A stretch of DNA of 64,000 nt from Wuchereria bancrofti (taxonomy: Eukaryota; Nematoda; Chromadorea; Rhabditida; Onchocercidae), in the NCBI GenBank assembly GCA_005281725.1, contig SSBO01000012.1:14607501-14671500 (forward strand), written 5' to 3'. Position 1 is the first letter of the stretch. The number at the start of each line of letters is the position of its first letter. The translations under genes were made by a program, and so were the position numbers. Below are positions 31,801 to 46,800 of the stretch, one piece after another. The notes under the pieces are model-generated. The model ran no database searches. It was given only the letters and a program-made list of their open reading frames with translations, and was not told the origin of the DNA.

Positions 31801-34800
31801 TAGAGTTCCATTTCATTATAAATTATCTTTGCTAATGATATAAAATACTAATATAACATTGTCTCTTTTTTATTGGATAAGGATATGACATGATAAGACA
31901 TTACAAAAAATCAATTTTAATACATATATGTTTCATTGNAGAAAAAAGCCAGAAACAATAGAGTTCCATTTCATTATAAATTATCTTTGCTAATGATATA
32001 AAATACTAATATAACATTGTCTCTTTTTTATTGGATAAGGATATGACATGATAAGACATTACAAAAAATCAATTTTAATACATATATGTTTCATTGCAAA
32101 ATAAGGGAAGAGAAATTTTAATTGCTCTTTTCTTAATTAAATTAACGAATAGCGAAATCGATCGTAAATTAATCTAATGATATGATTTTCTTTTTTATAA
32201 ACATTCTCTTACCTGTTTAGCATTAGCTACACCTAAGTAATCGACAACACTAAACAGATCCGAAAAACATTCTTCGCGATCAATTTTACGGCAATATGAT
32301 ACGTCAACCGTAAGCAATACCATTGTGCCACGTAACTGGTCTGCTGCAAAAACGTTTACAACATATCAGAAAATGGGAAAAGATTCATAAATAAATCTAA
32401 TGTTGCATTTTCTTAAAAAAGCTAATTTTCATTAAAAAAACGCAACAGGATTTAATTTTAGGGTACGTATTTACACGTATATTTCAAAGCATCTCTGTAC
32501 CTAGGAAAAATGCTAATCAAATTTAAATCTTTTTTTAGAATATCATATGAAGATTTTTAGCACAATACTTTGGTTATATTTCGAATCTTTTTTTTTTAGT
32601 TTTGCCTTTATATTTTAAGTGTACTTAATTATGCTAAAAATAAAATATAAGTTAGCTGTAGAATAGATTTGTAACAGAAATTACTTTGTCTTTTGACTCG
32701 TTGCAAATTGGGAACAAGTAAGTGACGCTTTTCTGGTGCTACATCATATAACTCTCCAATACCACCTTCTGAACTCCACGAATATATCATTGGTTTGCCA
32801 TTTGTCGTTCGAATATGTACAGCACCACGTAACTTTTGACTCAACGTGAAGAGGAATGTTTGCGCATTACGTAAAAATTCGTCTGGACTGATCAGAAGTA
32901 TCACTATGATATTTCCCTCTAACTGCAAAATCTATGTTGAGAAGACGAAATAAACACTGATTGGTGAAGAGCTAATTGTCACAATGATTCACAAACCGGT
33001 GTTTCAACATCAAAAGAATCACAATCACCACCATCCCATCCACAACCGATAACATTACATTGTCGATCGCACTGTCCATCAGCATAGTGTGTTGTACAGT
33101 AATCATTTTTGGAACATTGTTCCGGAATACTATCACAGTCGAATCCATCGAACAGGCATTCCTGATTGTTACATATCTGTAAAGCAATTTGATAAAAGTG
33201 GTGTAACACTAATGATATTTCTCTGAATATATTCGAAATTCAAATTAGTTCAAATTTTAGCTTTTTCAGCTTGAAGTAATTCATGTTATCCTGATAGCTT
33301 ACCGGGTCGCATTTTCCATCTCTGAAAACATAAGCACAATAACTTGGTGATTCGCATTTTTCAAATGGTTTCGTACCGGCACTGCAGTCTCCGCTATCAT
33401 AATGACACGCATGATAGTTGCAAACCTGATCGCACACTTTATTACCAGCCTGAAATTGATAAATTAAATGAAGGCAAAAGAAAGATCGATTGTGTCATTA
33501 CTACGCAGAATGAGACGTGAACAAACTAATCAACTATGATATCTTATAATTAAATCAGATGATACCTTTGCTATGCAATCATGCTTGGCACATAGTTCAT
33601 GCTCCAACAGATTAGTCACATTGAATTGTTCCAAATCGATTTGATGTTGACAATTTTTCCCGGTAAATCCACGCTGACATCGACAACGATACGAGTTAAC
33701 ACCATCCACGCACGTTCCACCATTCAAACACAATCTATAATGAACGATACGAATTCAACAATCAAATTGAATTAATCTAATAAGTTAAATTTCCTATTTT
33801 TATTTTAAATTCTCTATTTGTTCATATTAAAAATAAAATCAAAACTAATTTTTTTGTATGTTTAATAGTTTGATAGCAAATAATCTCCCTTACTTGTGAT
33901 ATTCATATCAATAACAAAAATTTTTATCAAAACCTTACAAATATTTGGGCAAACTTCCTTTTGAAATAGTTTCCCAATTTTGATGAAGTACTGGTAATTT
34001 ATTTTAATAAATCTCGGAGATGATGGTGTTTTATTCCAGTGAATCACGGTAAGGTAATATTTCTCTTCATTTCCATTTTTATCTCCCTTATTTACATAAG
34101 GCTTAAATATTTCTCATTGAAAATGGTGAAAGTACTCTCTCCTCTTCCTTTCTCTTTTGTCGTGATTAAATTCAAGTTTCCAGTTCTGGCTTCAAGACTA
34201 AAAAGTGTGATGAGCACTGGATCTCAACATTAACAACAACGCTCAACATAATTCTAAACTTTAAACAAGTTATGTTTCAAATAACTTTGGATTTTTCTTT
34301 TGCATAAAAATTCAAATCTCTTTTGTATAAAAGTAATTAAACTAACTTGACTTTTTTCCTAATTTGAAGCAGTATACCGAATGTGATAATTAAAAGATTC
34401 AACATCCCAAAAATAGATAATAAATAAGTTAATCCTTTCCTTCCCTTGATATCCCTTCCAATAATTAGATGACCTTCAAATATGAATAGATCTTTTCCTC
34501 TAAACAAAATGTGTTAGTCGATTAATCGACCTGTGGATTCTGGAAGTTCTGGAAAATTTCACAATACTTGAAAATAATTCGTTGAATAAACAATGAGGTT
34601 TAGGGTGTTGTAATGTCCACAAATTGATCCCATTATATATGCATACATATATATGTGTGTGTATTGGATATCTTTCTTCAGTAAGCAGTTACGATCTCTC
34701 GATGATACGGTCAAAAACATTCTCCTACCTCAATTCACTTCCTATTTCAGGTTGATGATTAAACTTAATTTCTTCACGGAATACTTTCGTCTATTTACTC

Positions 34801-37800
34801 AATGCTCTGCAAAATTAACTCAGTATATATCACTTCCAGTTGTGAAGTGTGTGAAAATATTTTTCATTCCTGCTGCTATGTAATTATCCGTCAACAGATG
34901 TGCAAGTATACTTGATGCTACCAGATCATTGCTAACCTAACCACAATGGTTTACATTATTTAAATAAGAATCTCTTCTAACCATGCTTCAGGCAAAGACA
35001 AACTGCAAGATCTAATAGCAAAAAATGAAACAGGTTATTATTCTATCTGAATCTTAGATCTTAAAATTAGCATCGTAGAGTGTTATAAGCCAGGTATGCT
35101 TTGTCATATCTCTTCCTTTGCTTGATTGACCCAGTAATTCATCCGATCCCAGAAAGAGAAATAGATTTAAGATCTATTCATCATGAATGAAACTAGACAC
35201 ATATGCTTTCATAAATGACAAATTTGGAAAGTGGACGAAAGAATAATGACCAATGGTCATTCGCAGGCAAATATCTTCCCGTTATTACATTTGTTCCTGA
35301 GATATTGCTCATTACTGTTAGCATCCTTTTTGCTTCATTCATTCGGTGCTTCCATTTTTCACTTTTCCTACTGAACAGAAGAAAATGATGAAAATGATGG
35401 TCGTAAAGTATTTCAAACCTGATTTAGAGATATTCAAGCTATCACTGGATCTCTGAAACCGGACAAAAGGACGAATTAGCAGTCAGCAGTAGTGTAACAT
35501 CATAAAGCAAAAGAAGAGAAGAATGCATCGTAGAGTTAACTAAACATTCTGCTATTCTTTACAATATGATAAACAAAAGATATGTATCAGATGGGACGGT
35601 CAAAACAGATTGCCATCCCGTCTTGGTCACCAAGGATAGACAGTCGTGGGAAAGCAGCTTGCATTTCAGACCTATCAAAAATACACTCAATCCCTTCTTT
35701 CTCCCTTCAATACTCATTACCTCTTGCACAAGCATGAAATTAATTAGCTGAAATCCGAGTACTACAAAAAACTGCTTATGTAGTGAATCTCTCGTCCATC
35801 CTTCCTCATTAATTACTAATTTTTTATTAGCTCACAACAACTATTCCCTTCATCAATGTGTAATAATTATGCAATAACTTTACATTTCCTATAAATTACC
35901 AGTAGCTTAATGATGGGAAAAATATTTGTTGTTATTAACAGCAATAATACCAACAAATGCAAAATGAACAGCCGAACGAATACTGGAGATAGTAAGACTG
36001 AAATTCAATTAAAAAAACTGTATGTTGCTGTAGGTTATTGGAGATTACCATAATATTACTGATTTACCACATTCATTTCATTTTAGTACAAGTTTAAAAA
36101 GCTACCAATATTTGACTCTACTCTTCTTTTTAAATAAAGGCTCTGATGAATTGCAAATTTACAAAAGTTAAAAATCACCGAAAACAACAACATTTAAGAA
36201 TTATTAAATTTAAATAACTGAAAATTATTTGCAGACTCGTTTTGTCTGCAAATAACACTTGTAAATTTGAATTCCCCCAAATCTTTCAATTGGATTTTCT
36301 AAAAATAAAGTTTTATTATACCCTGGTTGACAGTCATCATCGTTGGTTTGACAAAAAGTACCACTGAAACCTCGACGACATACGCACTCGAAACCGTTGA
36401 TATGATCAATACAGGATGCGCCATTTTCGCATGGTGACGATTCACATTCATTGATATTCGTGGCACACTGACGACCCGTAAAACCCGCCAAACATTCGCA
36501 ACGGTAGCCGTTCAGTTCATCCATACAATGACCACCATTTAGACAAGGATCTGAAAATTCTAAGGAAAAAATCTGGGAGCGAATAACCAGTGTGATGCAG
36601 TTCTAACTTGTGCTCATTTGAAATCTCCAGTGAATAACTGCTTTACTGTCATAGGCAAAGGATCTATGTTCGACAAAAATATGAAACTAAAAATGACTAA
36701 ATACCTGATAAGCAATCATCCCGGTCGTTTTCGCAATTCCTACCAGTATAACCATCCGAACAACGACACTGATATGATCCAAATGTATTTACACAAGTAC
36801 CACCATTGAGACATGGATTATTTACTGCGCAGTCATCAATATCCTGAAATCCTTAAATACTCAACTGTTATCACTTTAATGGTCGAATACGATTTAATGA
36901 CCTTAAATAAGCCATGATGATATCGTTATCTAATGACAAATTTCTAGATGGTGTTAAATAGAATAAAACTTACAGTATCACAATAGTATCCATCAAAGCC
37001 GTTCGTACAACTGCATGTATAATTCCGATAAGTTGGCGTTGGTTTGCAAATTGCGCCATTTTCACAGCGATTTGTCCGACATGGATCTAATCTGAAATAT
37101 TAGTATTTTAATAAAATGAACTCTGAAAGAAAAATTGCAAACTTTTTTGGAGTATTTACTTATTCTGCAATATTTTGACAGACTTGAGGTTACGAAACTT
37201 AAACGTCAATGTCAACATACGTTATGTTTAATGAATTAAAAGAAAAAAAGCAATAATATTTCGTTTAGCAAATAAGATAAGCAAGTATTCCAGAAAAGTT
37301 TCCAATTTTTCTTTTCGTATGTACAGCAGCCTTATTTATTATAAAAAAACTCGATAGATAAGAAATGTCCTAATTGCTTCCAAACTAACTTACTCATATT
37401 GGCATCGATCACCGTTGTATGGTAGTGCACAATGACATGAATAAGAATTAATACCATCAATGCAAGTGCCACCATGTAAACATGGATGATGAATACAGTC
37501 ATTGATATTCGTTTGACACTGTTCGCCGGTATAACCGGCACTGCATGAACACACGTAACCGTTCAAGTGATCTGTGCAAACGCCACCGTGCTGACATGGA
37601 TTTGACGCACATTCATTCATCTGAAATAATTTATACACATCGTAGTGATATTGTAAACAGGCCTGAATTTCTGATTTGGATTGTATTTATGGCTAATTTC
37701 TGTAACTAATGTTGAAATACTTCTTTTTGCCTAATTTGATGTCTTTAATACTGGTATGTTTTTTCTTGACTAATTTCTGCTTCTAATACTGACATATTGG

Positions 37801-40800
37801 GATATTTTTTGATAGGATGAGTAACAAATACTTACTTCTAGTTTACAATCATGTCCATAGAAACCCAATTTACACTCGCATTTATAGGTAACACTATTAT
37901 TGATTGGAATACAAATGGCATTTTGAGGGCAGTTATGATATTTACACGGATCTAATTTCTTCTCACAACGATCACCAGTAAATCCCGGAGGACAACGACA
38001 TGAACCTTTTGAACAAACGCCACCATTTAAGCAATCGGTTATGCTACATTCTATATACTGTCGACGCTCACAGTTTTCACCTTCGTAGCCAGGTGGACAA
38101 TGAAGTTCACATCGCTTTCCATGAAAACCTGAAATGAATTTTCTTTCTTCGGAAGTCATTTTTCATTATAAATTATACAAAATGATTGATATAAGATGAC
38201 TGACCCGACATGCAAACACATTTGAAGCGTGTTCCATAATCTAAGCATGTGCCAGAATTAAGGCATGGATTAGTGGAACATTGATTCACATGAGTTTGAC
38301 AGTGCCAATCGGTGTAACCTGGTGGACATTCACAGTGAAATGATCCAGGTGTATTTACGCACGTACCGCCATTGTAACAAACAGCATGATCCTGAAATTA
38401 ATTATGTTCCTAGTATTATTGTCTTCCTCAACTTCAAATTCTTCATTCTCTAGAGATTCATAGAAATGATTTCCGAATAACATCTATTGAATATTACCTG
38501 ATTGCATTCGTTAATATCATTAGAACAATCCTCTCCGGTGTATCCCTTCGGGCATTCACACGTATACTTTCCACTCGATGTATCAGGTTCGCATATGGAC
38601 CCAACTTGACATGGATTTGATAGACATGGATCTTCCATATGGCATAATAAACCTATAGAAAAAATGAATCCAGAAATTAAGTAGAATTTAGTTATAACAA
38701 TACATGCTACACTTCAGTTCTAGCCTTTAAATACTCATTTTTTGTACATTTAAAAAGATCCAAAAAAAAAAAGAAACCAATGTCCAGTAACTTACCGATA
38801 CGACCCGGTGGACACTCACAGGTATATTTAGCGAGGTGATCCACGCACGTGCTACCTGCTTCACAAAGAGCATCTTTGCAATCATCTTTGTTTATCTCGC
38901 AATGAATACCTTCCCAACCATTCACACAAACACATTGGTAACCTTCCTTTTTATTGAAACATGTTGCGCCATTCTTGCATTCATGCAAACCTAATTCACA
39001 TTCATCAATATCTTTCTCGCAAAAACGACCTGAAATGTGTAGTCTTACTTAATTGAAATACGAAATTTCATGCTACTTTACACGAAATATTGTTTCTGTT
39101 ATCTGTATCTTCTCGTACCTTCTATTAATTATCTGCATATTTGTTATTCTCGATAAACCTTACCAATCAACTATTGCTTTGGATGGAATATTCAAAAGTC
39201 ATACAATAATAGTATGCATGATACCTTAACTTACCTTTTTATTTGTCATGAAATAATCTAATCAATCATTTGTTAAGTTTATAATCTTATATTTCATTCT
39301 ATGCCCTACCTTTACTATCTTCCACTTATCAGAATAATTTATGTAATATTATTGCGTCAAATTATTTGATTCATTTATAAATGTCAACTGATCTTCCATC
39401 TTCTTGTAATTCTTCTTTCCTTTTTTTCCTCATTTGATAAACAATTTGAAGTTTTACACCAGAAGTTTTATATATTGAAGCATTTCTCGAACAAAAAAAA
39501 TGAACAGATTTGTATAACGCTGACTTATGGAAGTGTCGGAAAAAGGATGTAAATCAATGACGGTATCAGAGGTCAGTTATACTATACTATACTACACCGT
39601 GCTGATACAACTAAGATCGAAACGACAAAAACGGATAACATTTTTGATTGATGTTAAACGCCTATACATTAAGGGTGGGGAAAGGAGGAGAAAATGGATA
39701 CATAGCTGTCATCCGTTTTAACAATAAATGGCAGATGTTTAGGGTATGGTGTGAGAAATTTCTTATTACTATTACTATACTATCATCATTTCTCTTTAAA
39801 TTATAATCACATCATAAGATCACGACAACATTCCAATTTAATTCTAATTCACATATGTCATTCTCAGTCTTTCTTCCTAAATTATCATACCATAAGACAA
39901 CAAATAATTGCATAAACGTTATCTATTATAGTTGTTAATGATCGTAAAACTGACATTAATTATAGTGAATAGATGGTGATGATAAGGAAACTCTATCGTT
40001 GGATGAGTTAAAGTGAATATCAAATCTATGACTGGGATAATCACAGAAAGGTGTAATCATCTTATTATATTTTATGCAAAAAAGGATGAAGCAGCACAAT
40101 TTTAAAAATTGAATATTTCAGAAACAATTTTGAAATCCAGAAATTGTAATTTTCTTAAAGATTAAATTAATGGTAGTACATTAAACAAAATGTAATTTTT
40201 AAATTTCTATAAATTGAAATTTCCCATCAATATCTGCAATGACGATTTTCGTTACATTGTACTTTGTTTTGAAGAATATAAAAGTTCCGTTCCAACCCTT
40301 GTCACAACAAGCTTATTCAAATATATATAGTATTCTTCTAATTTAGTTATGATTTATAAAATACTGATATTATCAAAAGAAGTATTTTACGATAGACACT
40401 GTAATATCATTATTTGTGATAATATTTGAATCACTATGATAAGATATCACTAGCAGAAGAGACAAACCAGTGTAAAATGGTGGGCATTTGCATTCATAAC
40501 CTTGTTCACGATCTATGCAAGTACCACCATTCATGCAAGCATTTTCCGAACAGTCATCTATATTCACTTCACAATGTCTTCCAGTAAAACCTAAAATATT
40601 CACTTTAACAGTCAGTAACTGTAAGTAAGATTAGAATTATAAATCGATTTTAATAACTATTTTGATCAAACTTTCATAGCACTATGCAAAAACTTTTAAA
40701 TGGATGTAAAGCACTGAATGGCAGAAAGAAAAGAGTAATAATTAGATGAAGCATTTAAATAAAATTGACAATTCCATTTTAATCTTTAAAAAGATTGTTC

Positions 40801-43800
40801 ATCTGAATTTTTTAAGCAGAAAAAAAGTTTTTTCTTCCAAAATTTCTCTCTATTCTTTACTTGTTTTCAATTTAAACATTTCTCAGTTATATCTCTTTTT
40901 TTGCTCAATTTTTAAATAACTAAATCCCTTTCTCTTTAATCCATTTTTTCATTCATTCAATTCTTACTTCATTTCCAAAAAAAAAAAAGATTGAAAGATT
41001 GAACTATTTTTCTATTAGTTTTCGTTCACAGTGTATAAATCAAAAAAAAAAGTTAAGGTCATAAACAATGAGTGGGACAGAAAAAAAGACAAAAAAGAAT
41101 AGTAATTTGTCATCGCACTGAGACAAAGTGTCATTTGAAACTGTGTAAAATAATTACTCTTTTTCAAAATAAATTAATTCCAGTTCTAACCAACTAATTT
41201 TTCAAAAGAAAATGCAAAAAAGTGTTTTCTGTGATCACATTTTTCTTATTTTAATTCAAATTCTAACTTTCAAAAAAATCCTAAAATAAAAGAAAAAAGA
41301 AAAGTTAATGGGAAAGACGAAAATTTTAAAGAAATAAGTAACATCAATGGTGCTATCAATTATATTAATAGAATGAGAACAGATTACCAGGACGACATTC
41401 ACACGAGTAGTACTTGTCACGATACGTATAACATTTGGCGTTGTTGTGACACGGAGATGTGGAACAGGGATCAACGTTAAATGAGAACGTTTCACAATTA
41501 CGACCGGTAAAATCATGTGGACAGTCGCATCGATATGAACCAAACTATAATCAATAATAATGAATTTTTATCGTAATCGTTTAGTTTTCTCTTCTCTCTG
41601 GATGACAAAGTACAAAAAAATGTTCGGAAACTTGGTATTTAATGGGCACTTTTCAAATATTTCACTGAAATTCAAATATTTTTGCATATTTAGGCATTCT
41701 TTGAGTGATTTGAAATGAATAACTGATAAGTAACAGATCTGTTTAAATCTTCTATGAATGCTTCGAATATTTATTTCGAACATTTATTTTTTTTGTATGA
41801 AAGTGTATTAAATCACTTAATACATGAACAATTCAATTTTATGTTTATTCCAAAGATATATAGCCTGAAGCCTTTCTTGATATACAACTTACTTCATTGA
41901 TGCATTTACCGCGAACACACGGATTCAAATGGCATTCGTTGATATCTAATTCGCATTTATTGCCGTGAAAGCCTTCTAGACATCCACAACGATAACCTCC
42001 GGCTGTTGATATACATGAACCACCATTTCTGCATGGATTACCTTCACAGTAATTTCGTTTATCGCATCTTTCACCTGCAAAAAACGATATAATCATTTGC
42101 ATTCAGATATTTTCCTGATTTCCTGCCATGTTCTTAATTAAGGAATTCCATAACGACCGGAATTTACATTTCAGATAGAAAAAAGAATTGATAAATGATT
42201 ATTTTTACGCTTGAACTTATTACACCACTATATCATTTGACATTTTTGAATGGTGTGTTTCTGATATGTTAGAATTATGAATTACTTTGACATATTTTGA
42301 AGTTTTTTGTTCTTTAATTGAAAAATTGATAACAAACAAACAGACATCAAATCTTCCAAATTATTCATTTCCTAATGATCTCTGATCCGATGATATGAGG
42401 AATGGCGGCATTATATTTACTACTGCTCTTTAGTGGATGATTGAAAGCATTTCAATCTGATCTGATTATGATTACACATATATCTTACTGTAACATACCG
42501 TGTAATCATTACATTTTATCCTTCTCTCAGCTTTTCTTTTATGATATTGAATTACAAAAAAACAAAAACTGAGTTCAAATGGAGCGATGCATAAAATAAA
42601 TGCTTTGCCTACGTATTAGCTGTCTGTTATTTGATCGATTAAAGTTAATTACTATCACTATACACCACCGCCACTATCGGGTCATCCATTCTTGATAAAC
42701 CCTTAATCTATTCGATTGTATCCAAGTGTAACTTTAAATTAAATTTTTCAATGTATGCCTTCAATTAGTCACTATTTATTCATAATTGATGATCTGAAAG
42801 TGGAAGAATAAGAAGTGGAATCCACAAAAATTAATAATTTAATTGAAGTACAATAGATCTGAAATGAAATTAAGAAGACATTTAATGACATTCTAAGTGA
42901 TAGCTACAGTTCAGCTGAAATTTTAATTTAATACTAACTTCTTTAAACATCTCACTATTTTAACTATCATTAACAGGATAAGAGTCCTAAAAATTATAAC
43001 TACAATCATTTTTTACACTTTGATTGATTTAGATTTCGCACACTTTGAAATCTGAAAAAATTTTAAACCCCTCCACCAATGCTGACAGACAACTATTGGA
43101 TTATTTTATTCCTTCTTCACTATTTTTTGTCCTCTTCCTGGAGTTTACCTTATTTTTTAATGAAAGAAGTTCCATTCAAACTAATTATTATCCTTAATTT
43201 CAATATTCTTTCCATTCTGTGCTTTTTTTCGATCATATTTCTGATAAATATAAAATGGAGAAATTGGTTGATAATGAATATCGGTAAGACATCCATTATT
43301 CATCGCAAATAATCAAAATACATTCTTTTTTTATTCCATCCCTGGAGAGACAGAGAGAGACAAACTCTCTCTCTCACCCTTTCATTCCCTATCATTTCAG
43401 TCTTTCCTTTTTTATTTTTTTTTCAACTTTTTTTTTTAAACTGATACGATAATAGCGATGATTACAACATGCGTGAATACAAAGCATATATCTATCATCA
43501 AAAGCAAAAGCATCGCTTTCATATAATAATTATTCAATCATCCATCCATTCATTCTAGGACACATTCCATTATTACCTATTAACTAAAACTCTTAATTTT
43601 GCATTTGTAATGATGAATAGTCTGATATTTTCATAATTATTAAAGTGAGAATATTCTTTTTCCTTTTTTTTCTCCTAATAAATTGTATTTCAATTAATTA
43701 TGTTTGCTAGAACTAATAATAAAATTCGGATGATTTGCAGATATCGAATGATATAATCTTCTTGCTTAATTAACGACTGAAAAATTTTCAGCCTGAATAA

Positions 43801-46800
43801 AGATTACATAATGTGATTGCAAATTATTAAATCATTGAAAGTTTCAAGTTGAAAAACAAAGGAAAAAGGATGGCTAATTTAAAATGCATAAAATGGAGAA
43901 AATAATTCGTGTGGAAAAAGTCTTTAATTAATTAATTATGTAAGAGGAAGAAATTTAATGGTTCAATTTGCCAGAAACATTTAAATTATCGTGCCATTAC
44001 CAACCATCGACATATGTCGTGGAGAAATAAATGATAGAATAACTTTGAATGTATAGAGACTGTATGTTAACCCAAAAATATCGAACGATACAATATTTCC
44101 GGAAAGAATTAGAGCTTCCAGTTAATGCTTTTAATTGTTTTAATACTTCAACGATTTCCACTACATTCTTTTAAAAATTACCATTTTTTTTTTAAAAAAA
44201 AATTTTTTCTTTTTTGAAGGAATATAAGAAAAGTTGTCCAGTTTTTGTTATCCTCTATCAATAGTCATTTTCAATGGTCATTTCTCGTAAAAATGACCAT
44301 TGAATGGGTGGATATATAATAAACAGTTGAGGGTAAACTGATATAACCAGTGTAGTGGGAGAGAGAGAGAAAGAAAGAAAAGAGAAAGAGAGAGAGAGGA
44401 TAATGCAAAGGGGAAAGTTATTAAACGGATGAAATGAATCTTTTTTAAACTGAGGACTCGTCCGGAATGCGTCTTTCCTTTTTCCTCATTTCCTCCCTTA
44501 TTTATCGATGAGGCTTCTTTATAATTGGTAGCAATTAATGAGGATAATTTTCTTTTTTCTATTGGAAGAAAATTTTTTTGAAATACCCGAAAATGACAAG
44601 AAATGATGCAGGCAATTTTATTGGTGTTAATTTGAAATTAATTGAAATAAGAAATTTTTTATTGTAATTTATTTCAAAGTTATAGCCGCATTTTAGGTAA
44701 ATAATTTTCAAAGGAACGTGAAATTTTTTTCAAAGGAGTGGAAAGAGATGAAATGAATGAAGCAAATCGAAAAGGTTTCATCGGTTTCATTGTTGACATT
44801 TCACACCGCTATTGGGCGCAAAACGATGAAGGCAAAGAGGATGATGATCCATCTCATCAAAATGTGTGTTTGTTGTTAAAGAAAGAAGATGAATTAATCT
44901 TGAAATTTAATGATTTTCCGAGGGAAAAATATTTTGAAATTTCATTTAATCCATCTGCTAATTATAAAAATTATATTAGTGCAACGGATGATCAAAATAA
45001 CTGTAACATTAATTGCCTGATCAGTTTGGTCTTTCTGACTTTATTAAAATTTTTGCAGGAAATATTTCAATCATATTAATATTAATGTTATATCTATTAT
45101 CCAATTGACTTACATCTGCATCGCGATGAATAATAAGTGTTGGATATGTATTTCGCTACAGATTTACTTATTTATTTGACAAAAATATAATCTATACTTT
45201 TTTCCTGTAATATTTATCTTTTAATCCTAGTAAATAGCAGTTAGCAGATTTAGCAAACAACCATTTATCTCTTGATGATCAACATAACTGTCAAAAAGAT
45301 TATCATCGCTTAATTTCTCAGACAATGACAATTTCAATTTCAATACTCATCTTTCTTATATTAAAATTTCCTATCATTCAAATTAAACGATTAAAGTTGG
45401 ATAAGCTATGTGAAAACGACCAATGCTAAAATAAATTCCATCTCCACTTCTTGGTAATACAAAAGCAAAATAAAAAGATACTGATGAAATGTTTGCTATG
45501 AAAATTAAAATTTCAAAAAAAATATACGAGACAAATATTTGTTCCTCCATCGTTTATATGATGTCTATGTATTACCGAAAAAATAGAATGAGAAAGAGAA
45601 ATTTCATGGACGATATCGTATAATTCTTGGGAATATATCCTATCCCATAGGCTTTCTACAATAATTGCAAAAAGTAAACAACAAACGAGTTGTTTGTTAT
45701 TGTTGTTAGACTTTTTGGGGAAATAATTTTCAATGAAATAAGATGAGAAGACATATGTTTGGTCAGAATTAATCGGGAACATTTGAAGAAAAAAAGATGA
45801 ATTACCATGGAACGATGGGAAATGTACCGTATACTGTAAGTTCAATTGATATCAAGAATGACCCCCTATTGATGAAATCAGGGAGAACACCAAAAGGATA
45901 TGGGAAATCTACTCTTCGTGGAATAAGCCATTTTAAAATACATTGGGATAGTTTAATTTAGGTCGAAAAAAAAAACTGATTTTAAAGGACTCTTCCATTT
46001 CTGATTTCTGAATTCTTTGCAAATAGCGCATCAAAATGACGGTTAGGTACATTTCTACCGATGTATACGCTACTTAAATTTGCTTAAAATGACTAGAAAT
46101 AATAACCTGTAAATCCGATCTGACATTCGCACCGAAACGTATCTAATGATTTAGACAAAATGCATCGCCCATGAACACATGGCGTTTCGTCACATCTGCT
46201 AGGTTGTCGATATTCACAAAGTGTTCCGTTAAAGCCTGAAAAACATTTCCTGATATTTTGTATTTATTAACAAATATCCTCTTCATCTTTCTCTCGCATC
46301 GTTTGTTCCAATCATAAAGTGGAAAAGTTTAAAATTTCAAAGAAAAATTCTGTAATGCATTAACAATTCTTTGCAAATTTATTGTAGCATATTTCAACTA
46401 TTCCAAACTCTGAAATGCAATCTTTCACATTGACTTAATAGATTATCATTTTTGTTTTGGTTTTCAGAAAGATGTTTTCAATATTATTCAAACGATTTAT
46501 CTATCTTGATCCCTTCAAAACTCAGTTCTCCTGTTTTATCTGTGTTATTTCGGTCTTATCCATTCCGGACCGTTCCATTTCCTCTTTCCTGTTCTTTTCC
46601 AGATTCCTGTCTCGTCCATACGCGATTTTTCGATTCTCTTACCCTCAATATTTCTATTTCCCTATCTTCCCTTACCCTGCTCTCTTTCTTCCATTTCCCT
46701 CTCTTGTTCATCCCCAAGTATTCATTTCTCTTTCCATCCGACCCGGATATTCTTTCTCGAGAAAAATATTTTCTTTTCTCTCTCTGTCGTACTCCGTTGA

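Larger units (their letters stand above)
42075..46106. other. lin-12/glp-1: Notch intron with a possible nested ORF
   Basis: A 4-kb intron. It holds a GA/CT inverted repeat (43345-43375), a 13-bp hairpin (44270-44304), a GA tract (44357-44400) and the plus-strand frame at 44753-45079. Confidence 0.5.

Noticed and set aside
36618..36809. 63-aa plus-strand ORF
   Set aside because: Antisense shadow of the Notch EGF exon 36705-36843.
45513..45845. 110-aa minus-strand ORF, partly repeated at 53800-54000
   Set aside because: Frame is lost in the second copy and composition is that of A+T-rich noncoding DNA; no splice-linked neighbours.
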